64,000 nucleotides of DNA from Tamlana crocina (GTDB lineage Bacteria; Bacteroidota; Bacteroidia; Flavobacteriales; Flavobacteriaceae). Position numbers and translations under genes: made by a program. Every line of letters begins with the position of its first letter. The first letter of the stretch is position 1. Below, in pieces: positions 1-7,907 of this stretch. The notes beneath the pieces are model-generated. The model made no database searches. It was not told the origin of the DNA and saw only the letters and a list, made by a program, of their open reading frames with translations. Where the stretch lies: positions 33,918 through 97,917 of the forward strand of contig CP158972.1 of the NCBI GenBank assembly GCA_040429635.1, written 5' to 3'.

Positions 1-1490
1 GTTTCGGCCAGCACATCCATATTGTGGCGCATATCGGGGTTGATGAGGTAATGAGCCAACATGGTGTCGAATAGTTTGCCTTTTACTTCGATGTTATATT
101 TTGCCAAAACCTTGATGTCGTATTTTAAATTCTGACCGATTTTTTCGATGTTTTCGCTCTCAAAAAACGGACGCAATTGCTCAATCAATTCTTGGGCTTC
201 ATCCCTGTTTTCGGAGAATGGCACATAAAAGCCTTTGCCTGTTTCCCACGAAAAAGCAATGCCCACCAGTTCGGCCTGCAAGGGGTCAATGCTCGTGGTT
301 TCGGTATCAAAACAAACCGAGGTTTGGTTCATTAAATTTTTAATGAACAGTTTTGTGGCCATGCCTGATGCTACACTTTGGTAGAAATGTGAGGTGGTTT
401 CGGCAGTTTTACGAGCGTATTCGGAAGTAGCTTCTGAAGTTTTAGCCTCGCCGTCATTACCAAAAAGCGAAAACTGACCAGCCCCCGCAGTCCCCTTTTG
501 TCCTGCGGACATTTTCCCCGAAGGGGAAACTTGTTTTGAAGATGAAGGAGACTTCTCGACTCCGCTCGAAGTGACATCAGTTACATTAGAAGCTAAATCT
601 TCTTCGGGAGCAAAGGTTTTTAGAAAATTTTCGGTAAGCCTTCTAAATTCCAACTCCTGAAAAATGTTTTTTACGGCCTCAACATCGGGGTCGCACATTT
701 CAAAATCTTTTTCGTCGAATTCCACAGGAACATCCAGCATGATGCGAGCCAATTTTTTCGATAGTAGTCCTAATTCTTGGTTGGCTTCTACTTTTTCTTT
801 CATTTTACCTTTTAGCTCGTGGAGGTTTTCGAACAAACCTTCCATACTTCCATAAGCCTTAATGAATTTTTTGGCCGTTTTTTCACCAACACCCGGCAAC
901 CCTGGGATATTATCGGAAGAGTCGCCCATCATACCCAAAAAGTCAATCACTTGTTCGGGGCGTTCCACCTCAAATTTTTTCTGCACTTCGGCAATGCCCC
1001 AAGTTTCGTAGCCTCCCCCAAACGATTTGGGGCGATACATAAAAATATTTTCAGAAACCAATTGGGCAAAATCCTTATCGGGCGTTACCATAAAGGTTTG
1101 GTAGCCCTGTTTTTCGGCTTGTTTGGAGAGGGTGCCAATAACGTCGTCGGCCTCAAAACCTTCTTTCACCATAATGGGAATGTGCATGGCTTTTAAAATC
1201 TCCTGAATGTAGGGTACGGCCACTTTAATGGCTTCGGGGGTTTCGTCTCGGTTAGCCTTGTATTCTTCGAACATTTCCACACGGTCGGCACTTCCGCCTT
1301 TATCAAAACACACCGCCAAATGGTCGGGGCGCTCGCGCTTAATTACATCCAAAAGCGAATTCATAAATCCCATAATGGCCGAGGTATCGATACCTTTCGA
1401 ATTGATTCGCGGATTTTTTATAAAAGCATAATAGCCACGGAAAATTAATGCATAGGCATCGACCAAAAAAAGACGTTTTTGTGCTGACAT
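1..1490 (-). CDS. polA: DNA polymerase I, N-terminal part (3' end outside window)
   Basis: DNA polymerase I, which fills gaps and removes Okazaki primers. About 496 codons are visible; the gene runs off the left edge. Residues 1-290 form the 5'-3' exonuclease domain: LVDAYALIFRGYYAF at the start, EGFEADDVIGTL and TPDKDFAQLV acidic motifs, and the helix-hairpin-helix GDSSDNIPGLPGVG. From about residue 385 the 3'-5' exonuclease-like domain begins (CFDTETTSIDPL, acidic residues retained). The polymerase domain is outside the window. The linker at about residues 298-350 is Ser/Gly/Lys-rich and is partly made of a repeat seen elsewhere in intergenic DNA (see findings). Start ATG at 1488-1490 gives MSAQKRLFLVDAY, the usual family N-terminus. 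Confidence 0.97.
   Translation of the reverse strand, partial: MSAQKRLFLVDAYALIFRGYYAFIKNPRINSKGIDTSAIMGFMNSLLDVIKRERPDHLAVCFDKGGSADRVEMFEEYKANRDETPEAIKVAVPYIQEILKAMHIPIMVKEGFEADDVIGTLSKQAEKQGYQTFMVTPDKDFAQLVSENIFMYRPKSFGGGYETWGIAEVQKKFEVERPEQVIDFLGMMGDSSDNIPGLPGVGEKTAKKFIKAYGSMEGLFENLHELKGKMKEKVEANQELGLLSKKLARIMLDVPVEFDEKDFEMCDPDVEAVKNIFQELEFRRLTENFLKTFAPEEDLASNVTDVTSSGVEKSPSSSKQVSPSGKMSAGQKGTAGAGQFSLFGNDGEAKTSEATSEYARKTAETTSHFYQSVASGMATKLFIKNLMNQTSVCFDTETTSIDPLQAELVGIAFSWETGKGFYVPFSENRDEAQELIEQLRPFFESENIEKIGQNLKYDIKVLAKYNIEVKGKLFDTMLAHYLINPDMRHNMDVLAE
524..580. repeat. Intergenic-type repeat inside the polA linker
   Basis: On the minus strand this stretch contains GTCACTTCGAGCGGAGTCGA followed by GAAGTCT, and next to it a small palindrome CCCCTTCGGGG. 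A closely similar sequence lies in the non-coding DNA upstream of the TatD gene at 42377-42404. In polA it is translated in frame as part of the low-complexity linker between the two exonuclease domains, with no stop codon. Confidence 0.6.
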
Positions 1491-1661
1491 GGATTGTGTT
1501 TTGATAGAAAACCAAAACTACGAAAAGTTATGTTGAAAATGGCATTTATAGTTTAGTGTATTTATAAAGGGCTATGCTTAAAAATCTTAACAATTAGTTA
1601 AATAAAATCAAGGATTCCCTATTCATGGCCAATAGCCTTATCTTTGATTAAAAAAGCACCC

Positions 1662-2891
1662 ATGCTACGTTGGATATTATTCATTCTCTTTTATGCCTTT
1701 ATCGTATTTTACGGGTTTCAGGCTATTAAAACCATCACCAAAAGCGTTTGGTTGCAGTACCTGTTTATCGCCATGGCGGTGATTATTGCAGGTAATTTTA
1801 TTGTCCAGTTTACGGTGTATTCCGAAGGTAGGGTGCTCAATCCGGCCAAAAGTTATGCCTTTGGGTTTTTATTGGCGTTTATATCTCTGGGATTGGTGCT
1901 GATACCTTTGCTTTTGGGAGAAGATATCGTTAGGGTTATTTACGGACTTTACGAGAAATTGGTAACCAAAAAAGAGGGTTTTTATATGCCTTCACGAAGA
2001 AAATTCATCAGTCAAATTGCATTGGGTGCTGCAGCCATTCCGTTTGCTTCGTTGTTATACGGTATGTATAAAGGAAAGTATCGATTTCGGGTGCTGAACT
2101 ATACCCTGAATTTTGAAGATTTGCCAGATGCTTTTGACGGCTACCGAATTGCCCAAATAAGCGATATACATTCCGGGAGTTTTGACAATCGAAAAAAAAT
2201 AGAATACGGTATCAATTTGATTAACGAACAAAATGTAGATGCCTTATTTTTTACGGGCGATATGGTGAACAATAAATCTTCTGAAATGTTGCCTTGGAAG
2301 GATTTGTTTGGAACCTTAAAAGCTAAGGATGGTGTGTTTTCGGTTTTGGGTAACCACGATTATGGCGATTATGTAAATTGGCCATCAAAGGAAGCAAAGG
2401 CTCAAAATTTAGACGATTTAAAGCAGTTGCAAAAAGATATGGGTTTCAATCTTTTGTTGAATGAAAGCCAATATGTTGAACGAAACGGACAAAAAATAGC
2501 TATTGTGGGTGTTGAAAATTGGGGGCGCGGCGGATTTAAAAAGGCGGGCGATCTAAAAAAAGCCACACAAAATATTGATACCAACGATTTTAAAATATTG
2601 CTGAGTCACGACCCTTCGCATTGGGAAGATGAGGTGATAAAAGATAATATGCACTATCATTTAACCTTAAGTGGGCACACTCACGGCATGCAGTTTGGTA
2701 TCGAAATTCCGGGATGGGTAAAATGGAGCCCGGCCAAATGGCGCTACAAATATTGGGCGGGCATTTATAAAGAAATGGGGCAATACATAAATGTAAACCG
2801 TGGTTTTGGATATTTAGGCTATCCAGGGCGTGTTGGTATTTGGCCAGAAATAACGGTTATTGAGTTGAAAAAAGGTCTAAGCCAAGCATAA
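1662..2891 (+). CDS. Membrane-anchored metallophosphoesterase (YkuE/YaeI-like)
   Basis: Predicted calcineurin-like phosphoesterase of 409 aa. Three hydrophobic segments lie in about the first 100 residues, then RRKFISQIALGAAAIPFASL, a basic stretch plus hydrophobic helix that resembles a twin-arginine leader but sits internally. The catalytic domain follows with all family metal-binding motifs in order: AQISDIHSG, FFTGDMVNN, VLGNHDYGDY, LLSHDP and LSGHTHGMQFG. In this family a binuclear metal centre hydrolyses phosphoesters; YkuE-like members act at the envelope, but the substrate here is unknown. An in-frame TTG at 1644 would add six residues; I prefer ATG 1662, which starts directly at the hydrophobic helix. 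Confidence 0.88.
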   Translation: MLRWILFILFYAFIVFYGFQAIKTITKSVWLQYLFIAMAVIIAGNFIVQFTVYSEGRVLNPAKSYAFGFLLAFISLGLVLIPLLLGEDIVRVIYGLYEKLVTKKEGFYMPSRRKFISQIALGAAAIPFASLLYGMYKGKYRFRVLNYTLNFEDLPDAFDGYRIAQISDIHSGSFDNRKKIEYGINLINEQNVDALFFTGDMVNNKSSEMLPWKDLFGTLKAKDGVFSVLGNHDYGDYVNWPSKEAKAQNLDDLKQLQKDMGFNLLLNESQYVERNGQKIAIVGVENWGRGGFKKAGDLKKATQNIDTNDFKILLSHDPSHWEDEVIKDNMHYHLTLSGHTHGMQFGIEIPGWVKWSPAKWRYKYWAGIYKEMGQYINVNRGFGYLGYPGRVGIWPEITVIELKKGLSQA

Positions 2892-2988
2892 TTGCCCAGA
2901 AATGCTATATTTATCTTAAATTTTTCTATTTTTATAAATACAACGGTTACTCTACTAAATGATGTTATTAAAGTACATCAAATTTATG

Positions 2989-2996
2989 TAGGTTTG
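2989..2996 (+). promoter_or_regulatory. -7 box TAGGTTTG upstream of the thioredoxin-fold gene
   Basis: Matches the Bacteroidota -7 consensus TAnnTTTG. Transcription would begin near 3002, so the upstream ATG at 3002 would lie at the transcript start. This favours ATG 3029 as the real start. No good -33 TTG was found. Confidence 0.45.
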
Positions 2997-3028
2997 TAAA
3001 AATGCATTTGATTAATAAACCACAGTGT

Positions 3029-3325
3029 ATGTCTAAATTCGGTGAACTTATTGATGTTAATATTCCAGTTTTGTTCGATTTTCATTCTGAATTGGACGAA
3101 AAAACAAGCGAGATGCATCTGGCCCTAAGAGATGTTGCAGCAGCTTTGGGCGATAAAGCCAAAGTTATAAAAATAGAGGTTGAAAAAAACCGGGAGCTGG
3201 CCGAAGCTTTGCGTGTTAAAACCTTGCCAACCCTAATTATCTACAAAAATGGCGAGATGAAATGGCGCCAAAGTGGTGAGCAGGATGCCGCTACGTTAAT
3301 TACCATTGTCCAGGAGTATCTTTAA
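3029..3325 (+). CDS. Thioredoxin-fold protein lacking the CxxC active site
   Basis: 98-aa single-domain thioredoxin-fold protein. The order of elements fits thioredoxin: strand PVLFDF, the region where WCGPC normally sits, strand KVIKIEVEKN, the cis-Pro loop KTLPTLIIYKNGE, and a final helix. The active-site position reads HSELDEKTSE, so both redox cysteines are missing and dithiol exchange is not expected. It may act as a binding or structural subunit. It is cytoplasmic (no signal peptide). Start ATG 3029 (MSKFGEL) is chosen over ATG 3002 because of the -7 box at 2989. Its stop overlaps the convergent deacetylase gene by 4 bp. Confidence 0.82.
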   Translation: MSKFGELIDVNIPVLFDFHSELDEKTSEMHLALRDVAAALGDKAKVIKIEVEKNRELAEALRVKTLPTLIIYKNGEMKWRQSGEQDAATLITIVQEYL

Positions 3326-3990
3326 ATTCCCAAACTCTTAAATACAAAGCCTTTTCCACTAAAGTAATCCAATACTTTTGGTAAGGTATATTGCATGTTT
3401 TTTGAAGCTTTTACACTATCGTGAAACACAATAATACTCCCTTCTACAGCTTTAGTGGTTACATTTTTTAAACAGGTTTCAGGTGAAATGTTTTTATCCC
3501 AATCGAAGGAAAGCACATCCCACATGATGATTTTATAACCGCTTTCAATTAGATTTTTGCCTTGTTTCAGAGTAATTTGCCCGTATGGTGGCCGGAACAG
3601 ATTCGTTGTTAACGATTGGCGATTGACGATTGACGATTGAGGGGCTTGCGCTTTGAATACTTTTTCACATTGCTTAATATTCTCTAAATAGTCCCAGGTT
3701 TTGGTTTTCCAGCCCTTAATATGGTTATGGGTGTGGTTGCCAACAGCATGACCTTCTTTAATGATATTTTGAAAAATATCGGGATGCTTTTCAATATTAT
3801 TGCCAATACAGAAAAACGTCGCTTTAGCTTGGTATTGTTTTAACGTTGCCAAAGTCCAATTCGTAATTTCGGGTGTTGGGCCATCATCAAAAGTTAAATA
3901 GATAACCTTTTCATTTGTTGGAATATCCCAAACGTAATTCGGGAACATTTTTTTGGCGACCCGAGGCGTTTTTATGGGGATAAAATCCAT
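3322..3990 (-). CDS. Polysaccharide deacetylase (NodB-like, CE4)
   Basis: 222-aa NodB homology domain enzyme that probably removes acetyl groups from an envelope glycan such as peptidoglycan. Family motifs are visible: TFDDGPTPEI (catalytic base Asp and metal Asp), GNHTHNH (the metal-binding His motif HxxxH), RPPYG, MWDVLSFDW and IVFHDS (catalytic His). No signal peptide is evident, and the protein is essentially the domain alone. Between residues of about 120 and 135 there is an insertion, SSIVNRQSLTTN, encoded by a short tandem repeat (about 3606-3637), which looks like expansion of an intergenic-type repeat in the gene. It lies 9 bp downstream of the GT117 gene, so the two may share a transcript. 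Confidence 0.9.
   Translation of the reverse strand: MDFIPIKTPRVAKKMFPNYVWDIPTNEKVIYLTFDDGPTPEITNWTLATLKQYQAKATFFCIGNNIEKHPDIFQNIIKEGHAVGNHTHNHIKGWKTKTWDYLENIKQCEKVFKAQAPQSSIVNRQSLTTNLFRPPYGQITLKQGKNLIESGYKIIMWDVLSFDWDKNISPETCLKNVTTKAVEGSIIVFHDSVKASKNMQYTLPKVLDYFSGKGFVFKSLGI
3606..3637. repeat. Short tandem repeat inside the deacetylase gene
   Basis: Three successive imperfect copies of a 9-base unit (cgattggcgattgacgattg and one more gacgattg). The repeat length is a multiple of three, so the reading frame is kept. Confidence 0.6.
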
Positions 3991-3999
3991 AGTCTGAAA

Positions 4000-6900
4000 T
4001 TAACTTGCGCTATCTGTTTCTATAGGTAAACCGCTATCAACAGGTAAATCCCTATTTTGTGGTTCTGGCTCATCACCACCGTAAAAATGTTTGAAAGACC
4101 TTAAATAATTATTAAAGATATTGCCTTCTTCTTCAGCAAACTCGGCGTCATGTTGAATCAATACATCTATCAACGCTTTATATCGGCTGATGTCTGTATA
4201 GATTTCTTCAAACAAACGCTCTTGATTTTTGGTTTTAAGGCTGCTATAATACGATAGGTTTTCCTGATATTTTTGAGCTACTTGTTTGAACAGTGTTCGG
4301 GCTTTCTCTTTGTTGCCCACTTCATAATAAGCCTTAATGTAAGGCTCCAGCAAAGTGTAAAATCCAAAATATTCCACAGGCATGTTTTCCATGGCGATAT
4401 CTGCAATTTCTTCGGCTTTGTCAAATTTACGTTCGTTAATCAACTGCTGAATCAATCGGGCTAAATTACCTCGGTACGTTATGGAGTTTTTGCGGGTTTC
4501 AGGGTCGTGGTAAATATCTGGACTGCCACTGTTGCCCCAATCCCATTGCTTTACTTTTTCATACATTAAATCGCTGTCCACGCGTCCCATATCAAACGGA
4601 TTGGCGCGATCAACAGGTGTTTTTATAGGGACTAGTTTGTAGCACAGTCCGTCGAGCTGTAAATAGTCCTTCATCCAGATATAATCGTCATCACCAAAAC
4701 TTCCGCCGGTAAAATAAATGGGGCGTTTCCATTCGTTATTGGCAACAATATCTAGCATGAGTAAGCGGTTTTTGTAAAGCGCTCCACCTTTTATGGTAAT
4801 ATCGATATATGGTACAATGTCATTCGCATTTTCAGGCTTAACAATACCCGAGTTCAATACGTTTTCTTTATTTACCGGAATACGCAAATGCGGAGTTGGC
4901 AAATACGTGGCATTAAGGTCTTGAGAACGCACTTGCGAAATATCGATACCGCGTTGCTGCAATACAAATTTGTACTTTGTTTTTGGGTTGTCGCTGCCCA
5001 CAAAATCCAAAAATTGTTTTACAGGCAAGGTATCCTGAATAACCTGTTGGATTACAATATAATCGTTAGTACCATACTTGTATAAATCGTGAGTAAGCTG
5101 CGACGGAATCGGGTCGCTTTCGTAAGCTTTGCGTTTCATTTGGTCGATGTACCAATCGGTTTGGAACAAGCTGGTGTTCACTACCCTAACGTCGGTACGG
5201 TAGCCTTCAATTTCTTGGGCGTACCATAATGCAAAGGTGTCGTTGTCGCCAATGGTAAACAAAATGGCGTTTTCAGCACACGAATCGAGGTATTTATGAG
5301 CCATCGATCTAGCGGTATATTTATCCGATCGGTCATGGTCATCCCAGTTATTGGCTACCAAAATACCCGGAACCAAAATCAAGCAAACCACTGTAATTAT
5401 TGGAGCTGCCAGTTTTTTTGGAATATAATTTTTTAAAGTGTCGTAAAGGCCGTAAACCCCAAACCCGACCCAAAGAGCAAATACATAAAAAGAGCCCACT
5501 ACCGAGTAATCGCGTTCGCGAGGTTCAAACGGACGAACATTGGTGTAAACCTGAATGGCGATGCCCGTAAACAGGAAAAATACCAACATCACCCAAAACA
5601 GTTTTTTGTCTTTGTTGAATAAAAAGAAAAAGCCGAGCAACCCTAAAATAAGGGGAAGTAAATAATAGGTGTTTCGAGCCTTGTTGTTTTTTACATCGCT
5701 AGGAAGGTTGTCTTGCGATAGTCCCAAATGCCATTCGTCCAGTGGTTTTATGCCAGAAATCCAGTTGCCATGGTTATCGTACCTGCCTTGAATATCGTCT
5801 TGGCGCCCAGCAAAATTCCACATAAAATAACGCCAGTACATGTAGCCCAATTGGTATTCGAATAAATAACGGATATTGCTGGCCAACGAGGGTTTTTCAA
5901 TATCAATATACTCTTTAAATTGCTTTAAAAAATTATGGTAATCTTCATAATCAATGTTGCCCTGGTTAACATCCTTTCTAAAGTTATTAACCGCTGTACG
6001 CAACTGGTTTTCCATTTGGTATTCTGGTTTTAACTTAAAATCCAGAAACCCAGAAAACATCATGTAATTTTCAGCGTGTTCGGTGCTCCACATGCGCGGA
6101 AGAATAGAGGCGTGCTTGGAATTGTAATTTTGTTTGGCATTTTTATAGTCGTTCACTACAACATATTTGCCTTTTTCTTCGTCTTTTTCGTATTTCGGTT
6201 TATCGTCTATATACGGATTGTTTTCATCTAAATAAGCATACTGGTCGGTGAACTGAGGCCCGTAAAACAAGTGCGTTTCGGGGTACTGCTCCAAGTTGTA
6301 ATACGCCAAAAGTTCTCTGGCACTAGAAGGGTTATTTTCATTAATAACCACATTGGCATTGGCACGGATGGGCAGCATAAGCCACGATGAAAACCCAACA
6401 ATAATAAAGGCAATACACAAAATGGCCGTGTTGAGGTGCACATAACCTTTTTTGCGGGTTAATCGTAGTCCGTAATTGATTAAAAGCACCAATAAAATAC
6501 CAGCGATAATGGAGCCCGAATTAAAAGGAAGGCCAATGGTGTTTACAAAAAAGATTTCGGTAGCACTAAAAATTTTAAGGATGTTGGGAGCCAACAGTTT
6601 AAAAACGAACAATAAAATACCCACCGAAACAGCGTTGGCAATAATGAAGTTTTTAACCGTTATGGTTTTATAATTTTTGAAGTAATAAATGAGTCCGATA
6701 GCAGGAATGGTAAGTAATCCCATAAAGTGAACACCAAACGACAGCCCAATGATAAAGGCTATTAAAATAAGCCAGCGGTTGCCTCGGGGTTTATCCATAT
6801 CTTGTTCCCAACGCAATCCGAGCCAAAACAGAACGGCCATAATTAATGTGGCCATGGCATATACTTCGGTTTCAACGGCATTAAACCAAAAGGAATCGGT

Positions 6901-7305
6901 AAAGGTAAATGCCAAACTCCCAACTAAACCACTGCCTAAAATAGCCATGGCTTTGTTTTGTGACATCTCGTTTTTGCCAACCACTATTTTTTTAAGAAGT
7001 AGGGTGATGGTCCAAAACATAAACAGTATGGTAAAAGCACTGGCAACGGCACTCATCATGTTCATCATCCAGCCCACCAATTCGGTATTTCCGAAGGTGA
7101 AAATGGAAAAAAAAGCCCCCAACATTTGAAATAGCGGTGCTCCTGGCGGGTGGCCCACTTGCAATTTTGCGGAGGTTAAAATGTATTCGCCGGCATCCCA
7201 AAAACTTACCGTAGGTTCAACCGTTAAACTATATGTGATAAGAGCTATTAAAAAAGAGAACCAACCTAAAAGCGTGTTCCATTTTTTAAAGTTGAAATGT
7301 GCCAT
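4000..7305 (-). CDS. GT117/DUF2723 membrane glycosyltransferase-like protein with TPR tail
   Basis: 1101-aa polytopic membrane protein. The first 600 residues hold many hydrophobic helices; an acidic loop motif WDAGEYI and GHPPGAPLF follow the first helix, as in GT-C-fold enzymes. The C-terminal 450 residues are largely soluble and end in TPR-like helices (about 960-1060). The family is annotated as glycosyltransferase family 117 / DUF2723 and is widespread in Bacteroidota, where it is thought to act on proteins or glycans at the periplasmic face. Domain identity is secure; the donor and acceptor are inferred. The last residues are acidic and Pro-rich. Start ATG at 7303-7305. Confidence 0.85.
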   Translation of the reverse strand: MAHFNFKKWNTLLGWFSFLIALITYSLTVEPTVSFWDAGEYILTSAKLQVGHPPGAPLFQMLGAFFSIFTFGNTELVGWMMNMMSAVASAFTILFMFWTITLLLKKIVVGKNEMSQNKAMAILGSGLVGSLAFTFTDSFWFNAVETEVYAMATLIMAVLFWLGLRWEQDMDKPRGNRWLILIAFIIGLSFGVHFMGLLTIPAIGLIYYFKNYKTITVKNFIIANAVSVGILLFVFKLLAPNILKIFSATEIFFVNTIGLPFNSGSIIAGILLVLLINYGLRLTRKKGYVHLNTAILCIAFIIVGFSSWLMLPIRANANVVINENNPSSARELLAYYNLEQYPETHLFYGPQFTDQYAYLDENNPYIDDKPKYEKDEEKGKYVVVNDYKNAKQNYNSKHASILPRMWSTEHAENYMMFSGFLDFKLKPEYQMENQLRTAVNNFRKDVNQGNIDYEDYHNFLKQFKEYIDIEKPSLASNIRYLFEYQLGYMYWRYFMWNFAGRQDDIQGRYDNHGNWISGIKPLDEWHLGLSQDNLPSDVKNNKARNTYYLLPLILGLLGFFFLFNKDKKLFWVMLVFFLFTGIAIQVYTNVRPFEPRERDYSVVGSFYVFALWVGFGVYGLYDTLKNYIPKKLAAPIITVVCLILVPGILVANNWDDHDRSDKYTARSMAHKYLDSCAENAILFTIGDNDTFALWYAQEIEGYRTDVRVVNTSLFQTDWYIDQMKRKAYESDPIPSQLTHDLYKYGTNDYIVIQQVIQDTLPVKQFLDFVGSDNPKTKYKFVLQQRGIDISQVRSQDLNATYLPTPHLRIPVNKENVLNSGIVKPENANDIVPYIDITIKGGALYKNRLLMLDIVANNEWKRPIYFTGGSFGDDDYIWMKDYLQLDGLCYKLVPIKTPVDRANPFDMGRVDSDLMYEKVKQWDWGNSGSPDIYHDPETRKNSITYRGNLARLIQQLINERKFDKAEEIADIAMENMPVEYFGFYTLLEPYIKAYYEVGNKEKARTLFKQVAQKYQENLSYYSSLKTKNQERLFEEIYTDISRYKALIDVLIQHDAEFAEEEGNIFNNYLRSFKHFYGGDEPEPQNRDLPVDSGLPIETDSAS

Positions 7306-7384
7306 GAATATCCTTGTTTATTTGCAAGGCGAATTTAACAATAAATACGTTACCGCAAATGTTTTTAAGTAAACGTTAAGTTTT

Positions 7385-7547
7385 AGAACCTGTTTAGGAA
7401 TTTGTCAACTGTTTTCTTACGCCTCTTTTTGCGCGTTTCTTCGTTACAATTTTTAACCGTAGCTACGGCTATGCTTAAAAATTCCGCCTCGAACTTCATC
7501 AAAAATAGTCCATAACAATTCCAATCACAAATTCCTAAACAGATTCT
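7385..7547. repeat. 163-bp inverted-repeat element, copy A
   Basis: Ends are near-perfect inverted repeats (AGAACCTGTTTAGGAATTTG at the left, its complement at the right, one mismatch in 21). The core contains CGTAGCTACGGCTATG. Copies B (13655-13816) and C (30526-30689) have nearly the same length and related ends and core. It fills most of the 313-bp gap between the GT117 gene and tRNA-Gln; nothing else coding was seen there. Confidence 0.75.
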
Positions 7548-7572
7548 AACGAATATTTTTTTCAAAAAATAC

Positions 7573-7602
7573 TTGTACAAATAAAACTTTGTACTAAATT
7601 TG
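7573..7602 (+). promoter_or_regulatory. Promoter of tRNA-Gln
   Basis: TTG at 7573-7575 and TAAATTTG at 7595-7602, 19 bp apart, matching the Bacteroidota -33/-7 pattern. The tRNA starts 16 bp after the -7 box. Confidence 0.75.
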
Positions 7603-7618
7603 CACCCTCAAATGGCAT

Positions 7619-7691
7619 TGGCCTATGGTGTAACTGGCAACACGTCTGGTTTTGGTCCAGAAGAGTCTAGGTTCGAGCCCTAGTAGGCCAA
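7619..7691 (+). tRNA. tRNA-Gln(TTG)
   Basis: Full cloverleaf of 73 nt: acceptor TGGCCTA/TAGGCCA, D arm GTGT/ACAC, anticodon stem TCTGG/CCAGA with loop TTTTGGT (anticodon TTG), T arm CTAGG-TTCGAGC-CCTAG, discriminator A. CCA is not encoded. Confidence 0.95.
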
Positions 7692-7703
7692 CAAATTTTC
7701 AAG

Positions 7704-7735
7704 AAGTCTTTACAATAAAATGTAAAGACTTTTTT
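7704..7735 (+). terminator. Terminator after tRNA-Gln
   Basis: 11-bp perfect stem AAGTCTTTACA/TGTAAAGACTT with loop ATAAAA, followed by a T run. Confidence 0.85.
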
Positions 7736-7907
7736 GTTTTAATAAACATCGGATAGACGATGTTTACATTTTCTTAATGTTATTAAACTTTAGATTGCAA
7801 TTTTTTAAAGTTTATTCCCATTATTTCATATTAAAATAAAACTGAGTTAATAGCCTAACGTGTTGTAATACTTTTATTTACTGGACAATTAATCCAACAT
7901 AAATAAA

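Noticed and set aside
1644-1661. TTG start for the metallophosphoesterase
   Set aside because: The ATG at 1662 begins the hydrophobic helix directly and needs no rare start codon.
2341-2370. GGGTAACC resembling the ECF -35 part
   Set aside because: It lies within the metallophosphoesterase gene and lacks TTGATRTAA 13 bp downstream.
3606-3637. Iterons or a replication origin
   Set aside because: Only three short copies inside a coding gene, no replication gene or AT-rich unwinding region with DnaA boxes nearby.
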